From CAUZWH01 sp965247665 (GTDB lineage Bacteria; Pseudomonadota; Alphaproteobacteria; SHVV01), in the NCBI GenBank assembly GCA_965247665.1, contig CBDFHH010000001.1, positions 178,490 through 242,489 on the forward strand: 64,000 nucleotides of DNA. Direction: 5' to 3'. Below are positions 36,458-45,317 of the stretch, in pieces. Within the stretch, counting starts at the first letter, position 1; every line of letters begins with the position of its first letter. The position numbers and the translations under genes are program-made. The notes beneath the pieces are model-generated. The model worked only from the letters and a program-made list of their open reading frames with translations. It did not search any database and had not been told where the DNA came from.

Positions 36458-37989
36458 TGAATCTCGCGGCGCAGCTCGTCAAAACGGCGCGCACCTTCGG
36501 CGACCGATCGGCCCTGACGGTCGGGACACGACCGGTCCGCAACTACGCGCAGCTGGCCGATCGGGTGCAGCGTCTGGCGGGCGCGCTGCGCGACCGTTTC
36601 GGTCTCGCGATCGGTGATCGCGTGGCCGTCATCATGACCAATCGGCCGGCTTTCTTCGAAGTGCTCTATGGCGCCTGGCACGCCGGCCTGGCGGTAGCGC
36701 CGATTAATGCGCGGCTACACCAGCGCGAGTTCGAGTACATCCTCGGGAACGCGAACATAAGGCTCTGTTTCGTCAGTCCCGACCTTGCCGAAACCGTCGC
36801 GCCGCTGGTCGACAAATTGCCGGATCTTGCTCACGTCGTGGTCGCCGACGAACCGGAATACGAGGCCCTTTTCAACGGCGAACCGATCGCCATGGTTGAA
36901 GCGGCGCCGACCGATGTCGGCTGGCTGTTCTACACCTCCGGCACCACGGGCCGGCCGAAAGGCGCGATGCTGACTCACCGCAACCTGCTGATGATGATGC
37001 TGAGCTACTACGCCGACATCGATCAACTCGGTCCGGAGGATACCTGTGTTCACGCGGCGCCGATGTCGCACGCGTCGGGGCTCTACGGTTTGCCGCACAT
37101 CGCCCGGGGCGCCAACCACGTGGTTCCGGAGAGCGGGTATTTCGAGCCGGACGAACTTTGCGAGCTTATCGGCCGGCACCGCAACGTCAGCATGTTCGCG
37201 GCGCCGACAATGCTGAAGCGTTTGGCAAACAGCCCGGCGGCCGGCGACGCTGATTTCACCGGTCTCAAATCGATCGTTTATGGGGGCGGGCCGATGTATG
37301 TCGTCGATCTCGTGCACGCACTCGACGTCATCGGGCCCCGGCTGGTGCAGATCTACGGCCAGGGCGAGAGCCCCTGTACGATCACCTGTCTGCCGAAATC
37401 GATGCACGCCGCGCGGCACCACCCCCGATACCTCGAGCGGCTGGGTTCCGCCGGGTTCGCGCGCACCGATGTCGAGGTCAAACTGGTCGATGAGGAGGAC
37501 AATATCGCGCCGGTGGGTGAAATCGGCGAGGTGGCGGTGCGCGGCGACGTCGTGATGCTCGGCTATTGGAACAACCCCGAGGCCACCGCGAAGAGCCTGC
37601 GCGGGGGCTGGCTGCACACCGGCGATGTGGGCGTGTTCGACGAAGACGGTTTCCTCACCCTCAAGGATCGGTCCAACGACATGATCATCAGTGGCGGCAC
37701 CAACATCTATCCTCGCGAGATCGAAGAGGTGCTGTTGCGGCACCCCGCGGTGTTGGAGGCCTCGGTGGTGGGTCGGCCGCATCCCAAGTGGGGTGAGGAG
37801 GTGGTGGCCTTCGTCGTGCCGCGCGCCCCTCAAACCGTCGCGGAAGCCGATTTGGACCGGTTGTGCCTCGACAACATTGCTCGTTTCAAGCGGCCGAAGG
37901 TCTATCGCTTTGTCGAGGAACTGCCTAAGAACAATTACGGCAAGGTATTGAAAACCGAGCTCCGCGCCGCTCTCGCCGAACAAGCCTAG
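36457..37989 (+). CDS. AMP-dependent acyl-CoA synthetase/ligase
   Basis: 510 residues, full length for the ANL superfamily. P-loop FYTSGTTGRPKGAM (~residue 152), YGQGES (A5), GWLHTGDVGVFDEDG (A7), LKDRSNDMIISGGTNIYPREIEE (A8 hinge) and C-terminal catalytic Lys in NNYGKVLK. Adenylates a carboxylic acid and couples it to CoA. The acid is unknown. Possibly leaderless. Confidence 0.93.
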   Translation: MNLAAQLVKTARTFGDRSALTVGTRPVRNYAQLADRVQRLAGALRDRFGLAIGDRVAVIMTNRPAFFEVLYGAWHAGLAVAPINARLHQREFEYILGNANIRLCFVSPDLAETVAPLVDKLPDLAHVVVADEPEYEALFNGEPIAMVEAAPTDVGWLFYTSGTTGRPKGAMLTHRNLLMMMLSYYADIDQLGPEDTCVHAAPMSHASGLYGLPHIARGANHVVPESGYFEPDELCELIGRHRNVSMFAAPTMLKRLANSPAAGDADFTGLKSIVYGGGPMYVVDLVHALDVIGPRLVQIYGQGESPCTITCLPKSMHAARHHPRYLERLGSAGFARTDVEVKLVDEEDNIAPVGEIGEVAVRGDVVMLGYWNNPEATAKSLRGGWLHTGDVGVFDEDGFLTLKDRSNDMIISGGTNIYPREIEEVLLRHPAVLEASVVGRPHPKWGEEVVAFVVPRAPQTVAEADLDRLCLDNIARFKRPKVYRFVEELPKNNYGKVLKTELRAALAEQA

Positions 37990-38111
37990 GTCGACCCGAC
38001 CCCGGACCCCCCTCTTGTCGTGTATAATTGTCGCCCACGAGAATGGGTTTGCGGCCTCAATCACGGACGCCGAGCCCTCGATGCAGCAGGCTTGGGCGGG
38101 GTTAGGAAAGA

Positions 38112-39227
38112 TTGGATAGGTTCGCTTTAGGTCACGCGGGCGGCGGCGAATGGCGCCAAGCGGTCGATTCGTGCCTCGCCCAGCTCGGGCCGCTCCCGGC
38201 AACGGCGAATATCGGGTTCGTCTATTTCACCGAGAACTTTGCGCCCAACGCCGGAGAGATCGTCGACGAGCTCAAGGGGCGCACGGGGATCGCGTCGTGG
38301 GTCGGCACCGCGGGCGCCGGCATTCTGGCGACCGGACGCGAGTATTTTGGCGAGCCCGGGATTGCGGTGATGGCGGCCGGGTTTCCGGAAGACTCCTTCA
38401 ACATATTCACCGCCGACGAGAACGGGCTCCGCGGTTTGGTCGAAGGACGGCGCGACTGGATCGAACGAAATGGTCACCATTTCGGCGTCGTGCACGCCGA
38501 CCCACGTAGCCCCGGCCTCGATTCGGGAATCACCAGCTTCGTCGCCGCGACCAACGGTTTTCTGGTCGGCGGCCTGACCTCCGGGAGCGATTCCTTTCCG
38601 CAGATCGCCGATGGAGTAACCGAGGCGCCGTTTTCGGGCGTTCTGTTTTCGGGCGATATAGGCGTGGTATCGGGTCTAACCCAGGGCTGCAGCCCGGTTG
38701 GGCCGATGCGTCGGATCACGAAATGCCGGGGCAATGTCGCCATAACCATTGACGACCGCCCTGCGCTCGACGTTTTGAAGGAGGATATCGGCGAGTTGCT
38801 GGCTCGCGATCTACCCAGCATCGGGGGCTATATTCACGTCGCCCTGCCGGTCCCCGGGTCGGATCGGGCCGACTATATGGTGCGCAATCTGCTCGGGCTC
38901 GACGCCGAGCGCGGCCTGGTTGCGATGGCGGTTAGTCTTGAAGAAGGCGCGCGGGTGATGTTCTGTCGGCGCGACACCCAGAGCGCCTATGACGACCTCG
39001 TTCGCATGCTCGACGATGTCGGCGCTCGGGCGACCGCGGCGCCACGGGGCGCGGTCTATTATTCCTGCGTCGCCCGCGGTCCCGGGATGTTCGGCGACGA
39101 CAGTGCCGAATTGAAAACCATCGCCGACAAGCTCGGCAACGTGCCGCTGGTGGGCTTTTTCTGCAACGGCGAGATCTCGCACGATCGCCTCTACGGATAC
39201 ACCGGTGTTCTAACGTTGTTCTTGTAG
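38112..39227 (+). CDS. FIST domain protein
   Basis: 371 residues with FIST N-terminal (VGTAGAGILATGREYFGEPGIAVM) and FIST C-terminal (VPLVGFFCNGEISHDRLYGYTGVLTLF) regions. FIST domains are small-ligand sensory modules, thought to bind amino acid-like compounds, usually linked to signalling. Here it is a stand-alone protein with no kinase or cyclase domain. The TTG start at 38112 is the only near start after an in-frame stop at 38103, and its AGGAAAG site is very close; the start is uncertain. Confidence 0.82.
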   Translation: MDRFALGHAGGGEWRQAVDSCLAQLGPLPATANIGFVYFTENFAPNAGEIVDELKGRTGIASWVGTAGAGILATGREYFGEPGIAVMAAGFPEDSFNIFTADENGLRGLVEGRRDWIERNGHHFGVVHADPRSPGLDSGITSFVAATNGFLVGGLTSGSDSFPQIADGVTEAPFSGVLFSGDIGVVSGLTQGCSPVGPMRRITKCRGNVAITIDDRPALDVLKEDIGELLARDLPSIGGYIHVALPVPGSDRADYMVRNLLGLDAERGLVAMAVSLEEGARVMFCRRDTQSAYDDLVRMLDDVGARATAAPRGAVYYSCVARGPGMFGDDSAELKTIADKLGNVPLVGFFCNGEISHDRLYGYTGVLTLFL

Positions 39228-39433
39228 AACGCGCCGCTTTCGCCGATCGTCGCCCGGATAAGCGCAGTCTCGCTGTACGGAATAGCGAGTAAGTCTCGCT
39301 GTTGTGTGTGACGAATCCGGGTGTGCGCCCGTCCCGGTCATTGCGGTGCTCGCCCTCATCGAGGTTGGGCGATGAGTCCTGAGGTGGCGTCAAGATAAGC
39401 GAATAGCTTGAACTCGTCATCGCAGTCGCCGTT

Positions 39434-39460
39434 TTGGTAGTGCATCTGATGCACTACCAA
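39434..39460. repeat. 27-bp perfect palindrome
   Basis: TTGGTAGTGCATC, one central T, then its exact reverse complement. No T-tract follows on either side, so it is a poor terminator. It could be a regulator operator or a remnant end of a small mobile repeat in this decayed stretch. Confidence 0.75.
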
Positions 39461-39538
39461 CGTCTTGATTGGCGTGTTCATCACGTTCGTTCGGGAGCAA
39501 CCAGCGCCGGAATTTGCCGTCGTCGGAGGCGTCGGCGT

Positions 39539-39940
39539 TTGTTGGCTACCGACGTCCTTTCCACCTCCGATGTGCCGAGCGTTTTCGGCAGCGCGGCGCG
39601 GGTCACGATCGCTTGCATGTTGATCCTGGGCGCGGCGCTCGAACGCACCGGCAGTATCGCTGTGGTCGGGACGGTGTTTTCCCGTCTGGCGGGCCAGTGA
39701 CCGGCGCTCATACGGATCACCCTCATGGGGTCGGTGGCGGTGATATCGGCACCGATCAACAATACGCCGGTGGCCGTCAGTCTTACGCCGGTGATGATGG
39801 CGCCGGCGCGGAGTTTGGACATCGCGCCGTCGCGCCTGCTCATTCCCCTCTCGTTCGCTTCGATCCTGGGCGGCGCCCGTACGCTGACCGGCAGTTCGAC
39901 CAACCTGCTTGCCGCCGGCGTCGCGCCAGTGGTCGGAGAG
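39539..39940 (+). pseudogene. SLC13-type permease relic
   Basis: One reading frame, interrupted by TGA at 39698-39700, resembles the middle of an SLC13/CitM-type anion permease: ACMLILGAALERTGSIAVVG before the stop; APINNTPVAVSLTPVM, SRLLIPLSFASILGGA and LTGSSTNLLAAGVAP after it (family pattern: NNTP, SILGG, TxxGTSTNL). The N-terminus and more than half of the C-terminal part are missing. A decayed gene, not a functional transporter. Confidence 0.65.
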
Positions 39941-40051
39941 GTATTGCATGACGCGGGTGGCGCGGCGCGTGGTGATATCATGGCCGCGCATCAGGCGGTC
40001 GCAGAAATCGCCGGATCCCGCCGCATACGTGGACACCGTATGCTGCTTCAA
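39926..40051 (-). pseudogene. Truncated short protein, unrecognised
   Basis: About 42 codons from ATG 40051 read as a plausible structured N-terminus (STYAAGSGDFCDRL, GHDITTRRATRVMQYLSDHW) and then run into the antisense of the permease relic, where the sequence turns Arg-rich and repetitive. It looks like the broken start of a small DNA-binding-type protein. Family not recognised with confidence. Confidence 0.35.
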
Positions 40052-40111
40052 CCCGGTCGCTCTCGCATAGAGATGGATCAGCTCGATCAGCTTTTATCAA
40101 TATATAGAAAA

Positions 40112-40154
40112 ATTATCTCCGTTTATGGAGAATAATCTCTTAGGAGAATAATCT
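40112..40154. promoter_or_regulatory. Operator-like repeats upstream of the XRE/S24 gene
   Basis: GGAGAATAATCT occurs at 40127-40138 and again at 40143-40154 (16-base period). An inverted partner ATTATCTCC is at 40112-40120, making an imperfect palindrome with the first copy. The AT-rich block sits between the divergent short frame at 40051 and the repressor gene at 40206. Confidence 0.5.
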
Positions 40155-40190
40155 GTCAAAGGAGTTTTCTGGTGTCCAGGGGCTGGGTGT

Positions 40191-40204
40191 CGCTATATTT
40201 AGCG
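40191..40204 (+). promoter_or_regulatory. Inverted repeat over a -10-like box
   Basis: CGCTA-TATT-TAGCG, directly before the ATG at 40206. It contains TATATT (40194-40199) about 6 bases from the start codon, so transcription would begin at or near the ATG (leaderless), and a repressor bound here would block its own promoter. Confidence 0.45.
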
Positions 40205-40205
40205 A

Positions 40206-40841
40206 ATGGATGTCGATGAGCTGGCTGGTGTCCTGCGTCAAGCGTTGGGCGCTCAGAAGGCGACGCCTTATCGCGCTGCGCTTGACGCGGGGTTGCCCGG
40301 AAACGCAATCCGCAGCGTCTTGGACGGACACGACCCCACGGCATCTCGGTTGTCGACAATCTGCGACGGCCTTGGCCTTGAGTTCTACATTGGGCCGCCC
40401 CGCCCCGGGCGAGTGGCCGACCCGAAGAGCTCTAGCACGCCGTGGCCGGTGCCGGTGGGGCCGCAGAAGGACGGCTACTCCCCCGCTGGCTGCATGTGGT
40501 TCACGAAGGGGTTCCTGAACCATTGGGGCTTCGACCCGACGATGTGCGAGACGTTCACCATCACCGACCAGTCGATGGAGCCGGTCCTGGCAAAGGAATC
40601 CGTGGTGCTCATCGACCTGTGCCAGCGCGTGCGGCGGGAGAACTGCATCTATCTGGTGCGGACGGACGATGGTCCGGTCGTCAGGTGGGCGACCCGGGAC
40701 AGAGAGGGCCGATGGTTGCTGGGCTGCGATAATCCGGCCTGGGAGGACGCCCCCTGGCCGAGCTCCGCGGTGGTCGAAGGCCGCATCGTCTGGACCGCGA
40801 AGATGCTTATGAGGTCGCCCGCGATCGAAGCGGCGGCGTGA
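40206..40841 (+). CDS. XRE-like HTH/S24 (LexA/CI-type) regulator
   Basis: 211 residues. The N-terminal ~60 residues form a small helical DNA-binding region (AALDAGLPGNAIRSVLDGHDPTASRLSTIC). The C-terminal part is an S24 peptidase fold: nucleophile Ser123 in DQSMEPVL, then VVLIDLCQRVRRENCIYLV. At the catalytic Lys position, 37 residues after the Ser as in LexA (S119/K156), there is Arg160 (GPVVRWATR). So self-cleavage may be lost or altered. Regulates a phage- or island-like module; target unknown. Confidence 0.8.
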   Translation: MDVDELAGVLRQALGAQKATPYRAALDAGLPGNAIRSVLDGHDPTASRLSTICDGLGLEFYIGPPRPGRVADPKSSSTPWPVPVGPQKDGYSPAGCMWFTKGFLNHWGFDPTMCETFTITDQSMEPVLAKESVVLIDLCQRVRRENCIYLVRTDDGPVVRWATRDREGRWLLGCDNPAWEDAPWPSSAVVEGRIVWTAKMLMRSPAIEAAA

Positions 40842-40870
40842 ACCGTAGGTGCGACTGAGACGTTGTTGAG

Positions 40871-41599
40871 ATGGTGAGATTCCCATTTTTGCCACAACGC
40901 CGCGGTAAGCTTGAGCGCGTGGTTTCGGATTGGGAGCGGCTTTCGCAGCTCCTTGAGTTGCATGGCATCACGGTCGTGCTCGACGTCGGCGCGAATGAGG
41001 GCCAATACGGCGTCCAGTTGCGCCGCAGCGGCTATGGCGGGCGGATCGTCTCCTTCGAACCCGGCAGCGAGGCGCACGCCAGCGTGACGGCGTGCGCGGC
41101 CGCAGATGAGAAGTGGCAGGTAGTGCCCCGCTTCGCGCTCGGTGCCGAACCGGCGCGCGCTCAGCTCAAGGTCAGCAACCGATCAGACATGAACTCGCTT
41201 CTGGTGCCGCGAGAACTTACGCTACGCGCTTTCCCCAAGCTCTCATTCGATACCGAGGAAACGATCGAGGTACGACGGCTTGATGCGGTGCTGGATGAAT
41301 GGGTGTCGCCGGCGCCGGGCGAGCGCATCTTCCTCAAGGTCGATACGCAGGGCTACGAGGCCCCGGTGCTGACCGGCGCCGAAGGCGTGATCAAGCGAAT
41401 CGCCGGGCTTCAGATCGAGATGTCGCTGGTGTCGCTTTACGAGGGCGAGGGCGATTACTTGGATCTCCTGCGCTGGGTTCACAAGCACGGATTTGAGCCG
41501 CATCTGTTGATCAACGGGTTCTTCAGCCGCGTTCACGGCCGGCAACTACAGGTGGACGGCGTGTTCTTTCGGGCGTCCGACGCCGCTCTGTCTCGATGA
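40871..41599 (+). CDS. FkbM family methyltransferase
   Basis: 242 residues, class I SAM-dependent. SAM motif I VLDVGANEGQYGVQLR, acidic motif II VSFEPGSEA and the FkbM C-terminal FLKVDTQGYEAPVLTGAE. FkbM enzymes O-methylate sugars or polyketides, often in surface polysaccharide clusters. It follows the S24 gene by 29 bases but there is no polysaccharide locus nearby. Confidence 0.88.
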   Translation: MVRFPFLPQRRGKLERVVSDWERLSQLLELHGITVVLDVGANEGQYGVQLRRSGYGGRIVSFEPGSEAHASVTACAAADEKWQVVPRFALGAEPARAQLKVSNRSDMNSLLVPRELTLRAFPKLSFDTEETIEVRRLDAVLDEWVSPAPGERIFLKVDTQGYEAPVLTGAEGVIKRIAGLQIEMSLVSLYEGEGDYLDLLRWVHKHGFEPHLLINGFFSRVHGRQLQVDGVFFRASDAALSR

Positions 41600-41723
41600 C
41601 TAACCCGCCCCGCCCCCGCCGCTGATGCGGGCATACCCACGCCATATCCACTAGAGACTCCATCGGCGACCATCAGAGTGGAAACAAGCGGATTTGGTCG
41701 CTGCCACGACCCGGGGTTTCGAC

Positions 41724-42920
41724 TCAACTACACAGCACCGCCACTCCCGGGAGCTCGCGGCCCTCGAGCCACTCCAAGAACGCGCCTCCGGCGGTCGACA
41801 GATGCGTGAATTGCTCGGCGACGCCCGCCAAGTTGATTGCCGCCAATGTTTCCCCGCCGCCGGCGACGCTGTCGAGTCGGCCGGCGGTTGTCTGCCGCGC
41901 GAGGGCGCGGGCGACCGCCACCGTTCCCCGTTCGAAAGGAGGGACTTCGAAAGCGCCGAGAGGCCCGTTCCAGACAATCGTGCGGGAGGCCTCGATCTGC
42001 GCCTCGATGTCGGCGATGGAACGTGGACCGATGTCGAGAATCATCGAATCCGGTGGGACCGAATCCACCGCAACCGTTCGACAAGCAGCATCGGGTTCCG
42101 GCACCTTGGCGACGACCACGTCCGCCGGTAGGAGCAGCTTGCCGTCGCGCCCCGTGATCGCTTGTTCGACCGCGCGCGCGGCCTTCAACTGGTCGTGTTC
42201 GCACAGACTGCGGCCGACATCGACGCCGCGGGCGTGAAAGAAAGTGTTGGCCATGCCGCCGCCGATGATGAGCGCGTCGACCTTTTCAGCCAGCGCTTCG
42301 AGCACGCCGAGCTTGGTCGACACCTTGGCCCCGCCGACAATCGCGGTCAGGGGCCGCTCCGGCGCGTCGAGAGTGTTCTCGAGCAGGTCCAGCTCGTGTG
42401 CCATGTCGAGACCCGCAGCCGACGGCAGGAGCCTGGCCAGCGCTTCGATCGAAGCGTGCGCGCGGTGCGTGCATGAGAAGGCATCGTCGACATAGGCGTC
42501 GCCGAAGCCGGCGAGACGTTGCGCGAACCGGGCATCGTTGGCTTCCTCGCGCGGGTCGAAGCGGAGGTTCTCGAGCAGCAGTACCGCACCGCAATCGAGA
42601 GCATCAACGGCGGCCTCGGCGGCCTCACCCGCCACGTCCTCGACAAAGGCGACCGGGCGATCGTCGAGGTGTGCGGCCAGCGCTTCGCGCAAGGGACGCA
42701 GGCTGAGCTCCGCCACCGTCTTGCCGCCGGGTCTTCCCAAATGCGACAGCAGGACAATCGCGGCGCCGCGGTCGAGCAGCGTGCGGATGGTCGGCACGAT
42801 ACGCCGGATCCGGGTATCGTCGAGGATCTTCCCATGCTGCAGCGGTACGTTGAGGTCGACCCGAAGCAGGACGCGCTTGCCGGTGACGGCGAGGCGATCG
42901 AGCCGACGCAACGCCAGCAT
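41724..42920 (-). CDS. pgk: Phosphoglycerate kinase
   Basis: 398 residues, standard length. Signature RVLLRVDLNVPL, substrate-binding HLGRPGG, RFDPREEAND, VGGAKVSTK, GGGMANTFF, nucleotide-binding WNGPLGAFE and GGGETLAAI. Interconverts 1,3-bisphosphoglycerate + ADP and 3-phosphoglycerate + ATP in glycolysis/gluconeogenesis. ATG 42920; an extension to 43100 is Arg-rich and overlaps the preceding gene. It starts 5 bases after the carbonic anhydrase-like gene, so they are cotranscribed. Confidence 0.96.
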   Translation of the reverse strand: MLALRRLDRLAVTGKRVLLRVDLNVPLQHGKILDDTRIRRIVPTIRTLLDRGAAIVLLSHLGRPGGKTVAELSLRPLREALAAHLDDRPVAFVEDVAGEAAEAAVDALDCGAVLLLENLRFDPREEANDARFAQRLAGFGDAYVDDAFSCTHRAHASIEALARLLPSAAGLDMAHELDLLENTLDAPERPLTAIVGGAKVSTKLGVLEALAEKVDALIIGGGMANTFFHARGVDVGRSLCEHDQLKAARAVEQAITGRDGKLLLPADVVVAKVPEPDAACRTVAVDSVPPDSMILDIGPRSIADIEAQIEASRTIVWNGPLGAFEVPPFERGTVAVARALARQTTAGRLDSVAGGGETLAAINLAGVAEQFTHLSTAGGAFLEWLEGRELPGVAVLCS

Positions 42921-42925
42921 GTCGG

Positions 42926-43648
42926 TCAATCGCCCGATTTCCGCGACGCCTGCTCGGCCTTGAACGCTTCGATGAGCCGTTCGTGCTCCTCGGCCAGGGC
43001 ATGTTCGAATTCCGCGGACGACCATTCGCGATGTTCGCCGCGCGCATAGGCCTGTGCGTTGCGCCAATAGAACCAGGCGTTGATCCGGTTCGTCACCCAC
43101 CGGTTCTCGGTCCGCACGACCCTTCCCGGCACGCCCATCACGACCGAGTTGTCGGGAATGATCGTGCCTTCGGGGATGAAGGAGCCGCCGGCGATGGTGC
43201 AGTTGTCGCCGATCACGACCCCGTCCATGAGGGTAGCATTGATGCCGACGAGGCAGTTGTCACCGATATGCGCGCCGTGAACGGTGGAATGGTGGGTAAT
43301 TGAGCAGTGGGCGCCGATATGCGTGCCCGATTGAACGCCGACATGGACCATGCAGAAATCCTGGACGTTGCTGTGGGGACCGATATCGACTTCGTGGTTC
43401 TCGGCCCGGATCACCGCGTTGGGCCAGATTGACGCTCCGGCTCGGATCGTTACTTTGCCGAAGATCGTGACACTGGAATGAATGAATGCCGGATCGATCA
43501 GCGTGACGTCCGGGCCATAATCCTGCACCGCAATACTCTCCGAGAAGCGCGGGAGCCGTCGCTCCCCGACAGTGCCGAACTCCTGCTCCACCAAATCGAG
43601 CGAATCATCGGCGTTATCGGCGCCGACTCCTGAAATGCCGGGTTGCAT
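42926..43648 (-). CDS. Gamma carbonic anhydrase-like hexapeptide-repeat protein
   Basis: 240 residues from ATG 43648 (a GTG at 43717 would add 23 residues). Left-handed beta-helix repeats: IHSSVTIFGKVTIRAGASIWPNAVIRAE and later repeats. Candidate zinc His in MVHVGV and the HHSTVHG pair spaced as in gamma-CA. C-terminal helical tail. Either a carbonic anhydrase or an acyltransferase-like relative. Upstream partner of pgk. Confidence 0.8.
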   Translation of the reverse strand: MQPGISGVGADNADDSLDLVEQEFGTVGERRLPRFSESIAVQDYGPDVTLIDPAFIHSSVTIFGKVTIRAGASIWPNAVIRAENHEVDIGPHSNVQDFCMVHVGVQSGTHIGAHCSITHHSTVHGAHIGDNCLVGINATLMDGVVIGDNCTIAGGSFIPEGTIIPDNSVVMGVPGRVVRTENRWVTNRINAWFYWRNAQAYARGEHREWSSAEFEHALAEEHERLIEAFKAEQASRKSGD

Positions 43649-44242
43649 CGCGCGGTTGTGGTAGGGAATGATACAGGGTTCCAGTCGTTGACGCGCTAGC
43701 CTGTTGACGACGAACACGCTTATCGACCTTGCGATATTCGAAAGGCGAGCCCGCTGATGGAACCGATCGATACTTCAACGGAGGCCTTGACGGCAACGGT
43801 CTTTTCCGACCAGCGAACCGTGCAAGCGCCTGCGATCCGGTTGCCGGCCGAGTTGACGCCGAACACACGTCTCAGGATGGATGGTCTCGAGTTCTTGGCC
43901 ATGCTGCCGGCGCAAGCGATTCCCGTCGCCTTTCTCGATCCGCAATATCGCGGCGTCCTCGAAAAACTGGCATATGGGAACGAAGGGAAGAAAAGGGGAA
44001 AACGTCGGTCCGCGCTGCAACAGATGACCGAAGCCGTCATTGGCCGCTTCATTCGCGGGATTGATCGCGTTCTGATCCCGTCAGGCCACCTGTTCTTGTG
44101 GGTCGACAAGTTCCATCTATGTCAAGGCGTGCGCGGTTGGGTCGACGGAACCGATCTCGACATCGTCGACATGCTCACCTGGGACAAGGGGACGTTCGGC
44201 ATGGGTTACCGGACCCGTCGCCGAGCGGAATATTGCGTCGTG

Positions 44243-44251
44243 CTTCAAAAA
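44243..44251. repeat. Target-site duplication, left copy
   Basis: CTTCAAAAA, identical to 46767-46775, directly flanking the inverted repeats. IS1595-family elements usually duplicate 8 bases; one flanking base is ambiguous between target and element. Confidence 0.85.
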
Positions 44252-44275
44252 GGAATTTATATATAATTTTAGCCA
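44252..44275 (+). repeat. Left terminal inverted repeat
   Basis: Begins GGAATTTATATATAATTT and continues to TAGCCA; matches the reverse complement of 46744-46766. Confidence 0.85.
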
Positions 44276-44370
44276 GTTAAATACTAACACATTGTTATTA
44301 ATAAATATATTAATCATTGATGTATAAATTTGGAATGCTTATATTTCTAGCCATGAGTAAGGGAAAGCAC

Positions 44371-45306
44371 ATGGCGAAGCGGCACAATCTAGACATAATG
44401 AGCGCTTGGGACTTCATGGCGAGGTTCCCGGACGATCAGACCGCTAGGGATCACATTGAGCGGATGCGTTGGGGTGATAGCCCGATTTGCCCGCATTGCG
44501 GAAGCGACCGCATCAGCCGTATCGCCAATGCCAAGCCGCAACCATACCGATGCAAGGATTGTCGGAAGCATTTCTCGGTGACAACCGGGACAGTGTTTCA
44601 CTCCGCCAACCTCTCGCCGCGCAAGTGCCTTTATGCGATCTATCTGATGGTCGTCGTCAAGAAATCGATTTCAAGCTGTCAGATGGCGCGGGAACTGGGC
44701 TGCACGCAGAAGACATCATGGTATCTCGCCCAGCGTATCCGCGAGACATGACTGAACAAGCCCAGCATCGGCGATCCGATGACGGGCGAGGTTGAGATTG
44801 ACGAAACCTATATCGGCGGGCGTGAACGGAACAAACATGCCGATAAGAAGTTGAACGCCGGACGCGGCGCTGTTGGCAAACAGCCGGTCGTCGGGTTGCG
44901 CGAACGCAAATCGGGACGCGTAAAGGCTCGCCCTGTTGTCGGCACAGACGCAACGCATCTCCAAAGCGCCGCGCGAGCCGAGGTGACGCCGGGATCGACC
45001 ATCTACACCGATGGGCATCGCGCATATCGAGGGATGGGCGAATACATCCATGAGGCGGTTGAGCATTCTGTCGGTGATTATGTCCGGCAAAAAGCCCACA
45101 CAAACGGGATCGAATCCTTTTGGGCTTTGTTGAAGCGCGGCTATATCGGCACGTTCCACCATTTCTCGGCCAAGCACATGGGCCGTTACGTCGGTGAGTT
45201 CGCGACTCGACATAATCGCCGCAAATGGAACACCGTGGCTCATATCGACCAAAGCCTCCGCAGCGCGGGCGGCATTCTCGACTACAAGAGCCTCACCGCG
45301 AACTGA
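44371..45306 (+). pseudogene. IS1595-family (ISXO2-like) transposase with in-frame TGA
   Basis: One frame of 312 codons interrupted only by TGA at 44749-44751 (…AQRIRET, stop, LNKPSIG…), probably a former Trp codon. The first part has the IS1595 zinc ribbon (CPHCGS … CKDC) and a helix-turn-helix-like segment. The second part has the DDE-type core: Asp in VEIDETYIGG, Asp in IYTDGHRAYRG, and the NGIESFWALLKRGYIGTFHH segment typical of ISXO2-like transposases. ATG 44371 has AAGGGA upstream. As read it would give a 126-residue fragment without catalytic residues, unless the stop is read through or transposase is supplied in trans. Confidence 0.9.
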
Positions 45307-45317
45307 AAGCCGGATCC

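Noticed and set aside
41724..43100. Longer pgk frame with 60 extra N-terminal residues
   Set aside because: The extension is Arg-rich, overlaps the carbonic anhydrase-like gene and precedes the normal PGK start at 42920.
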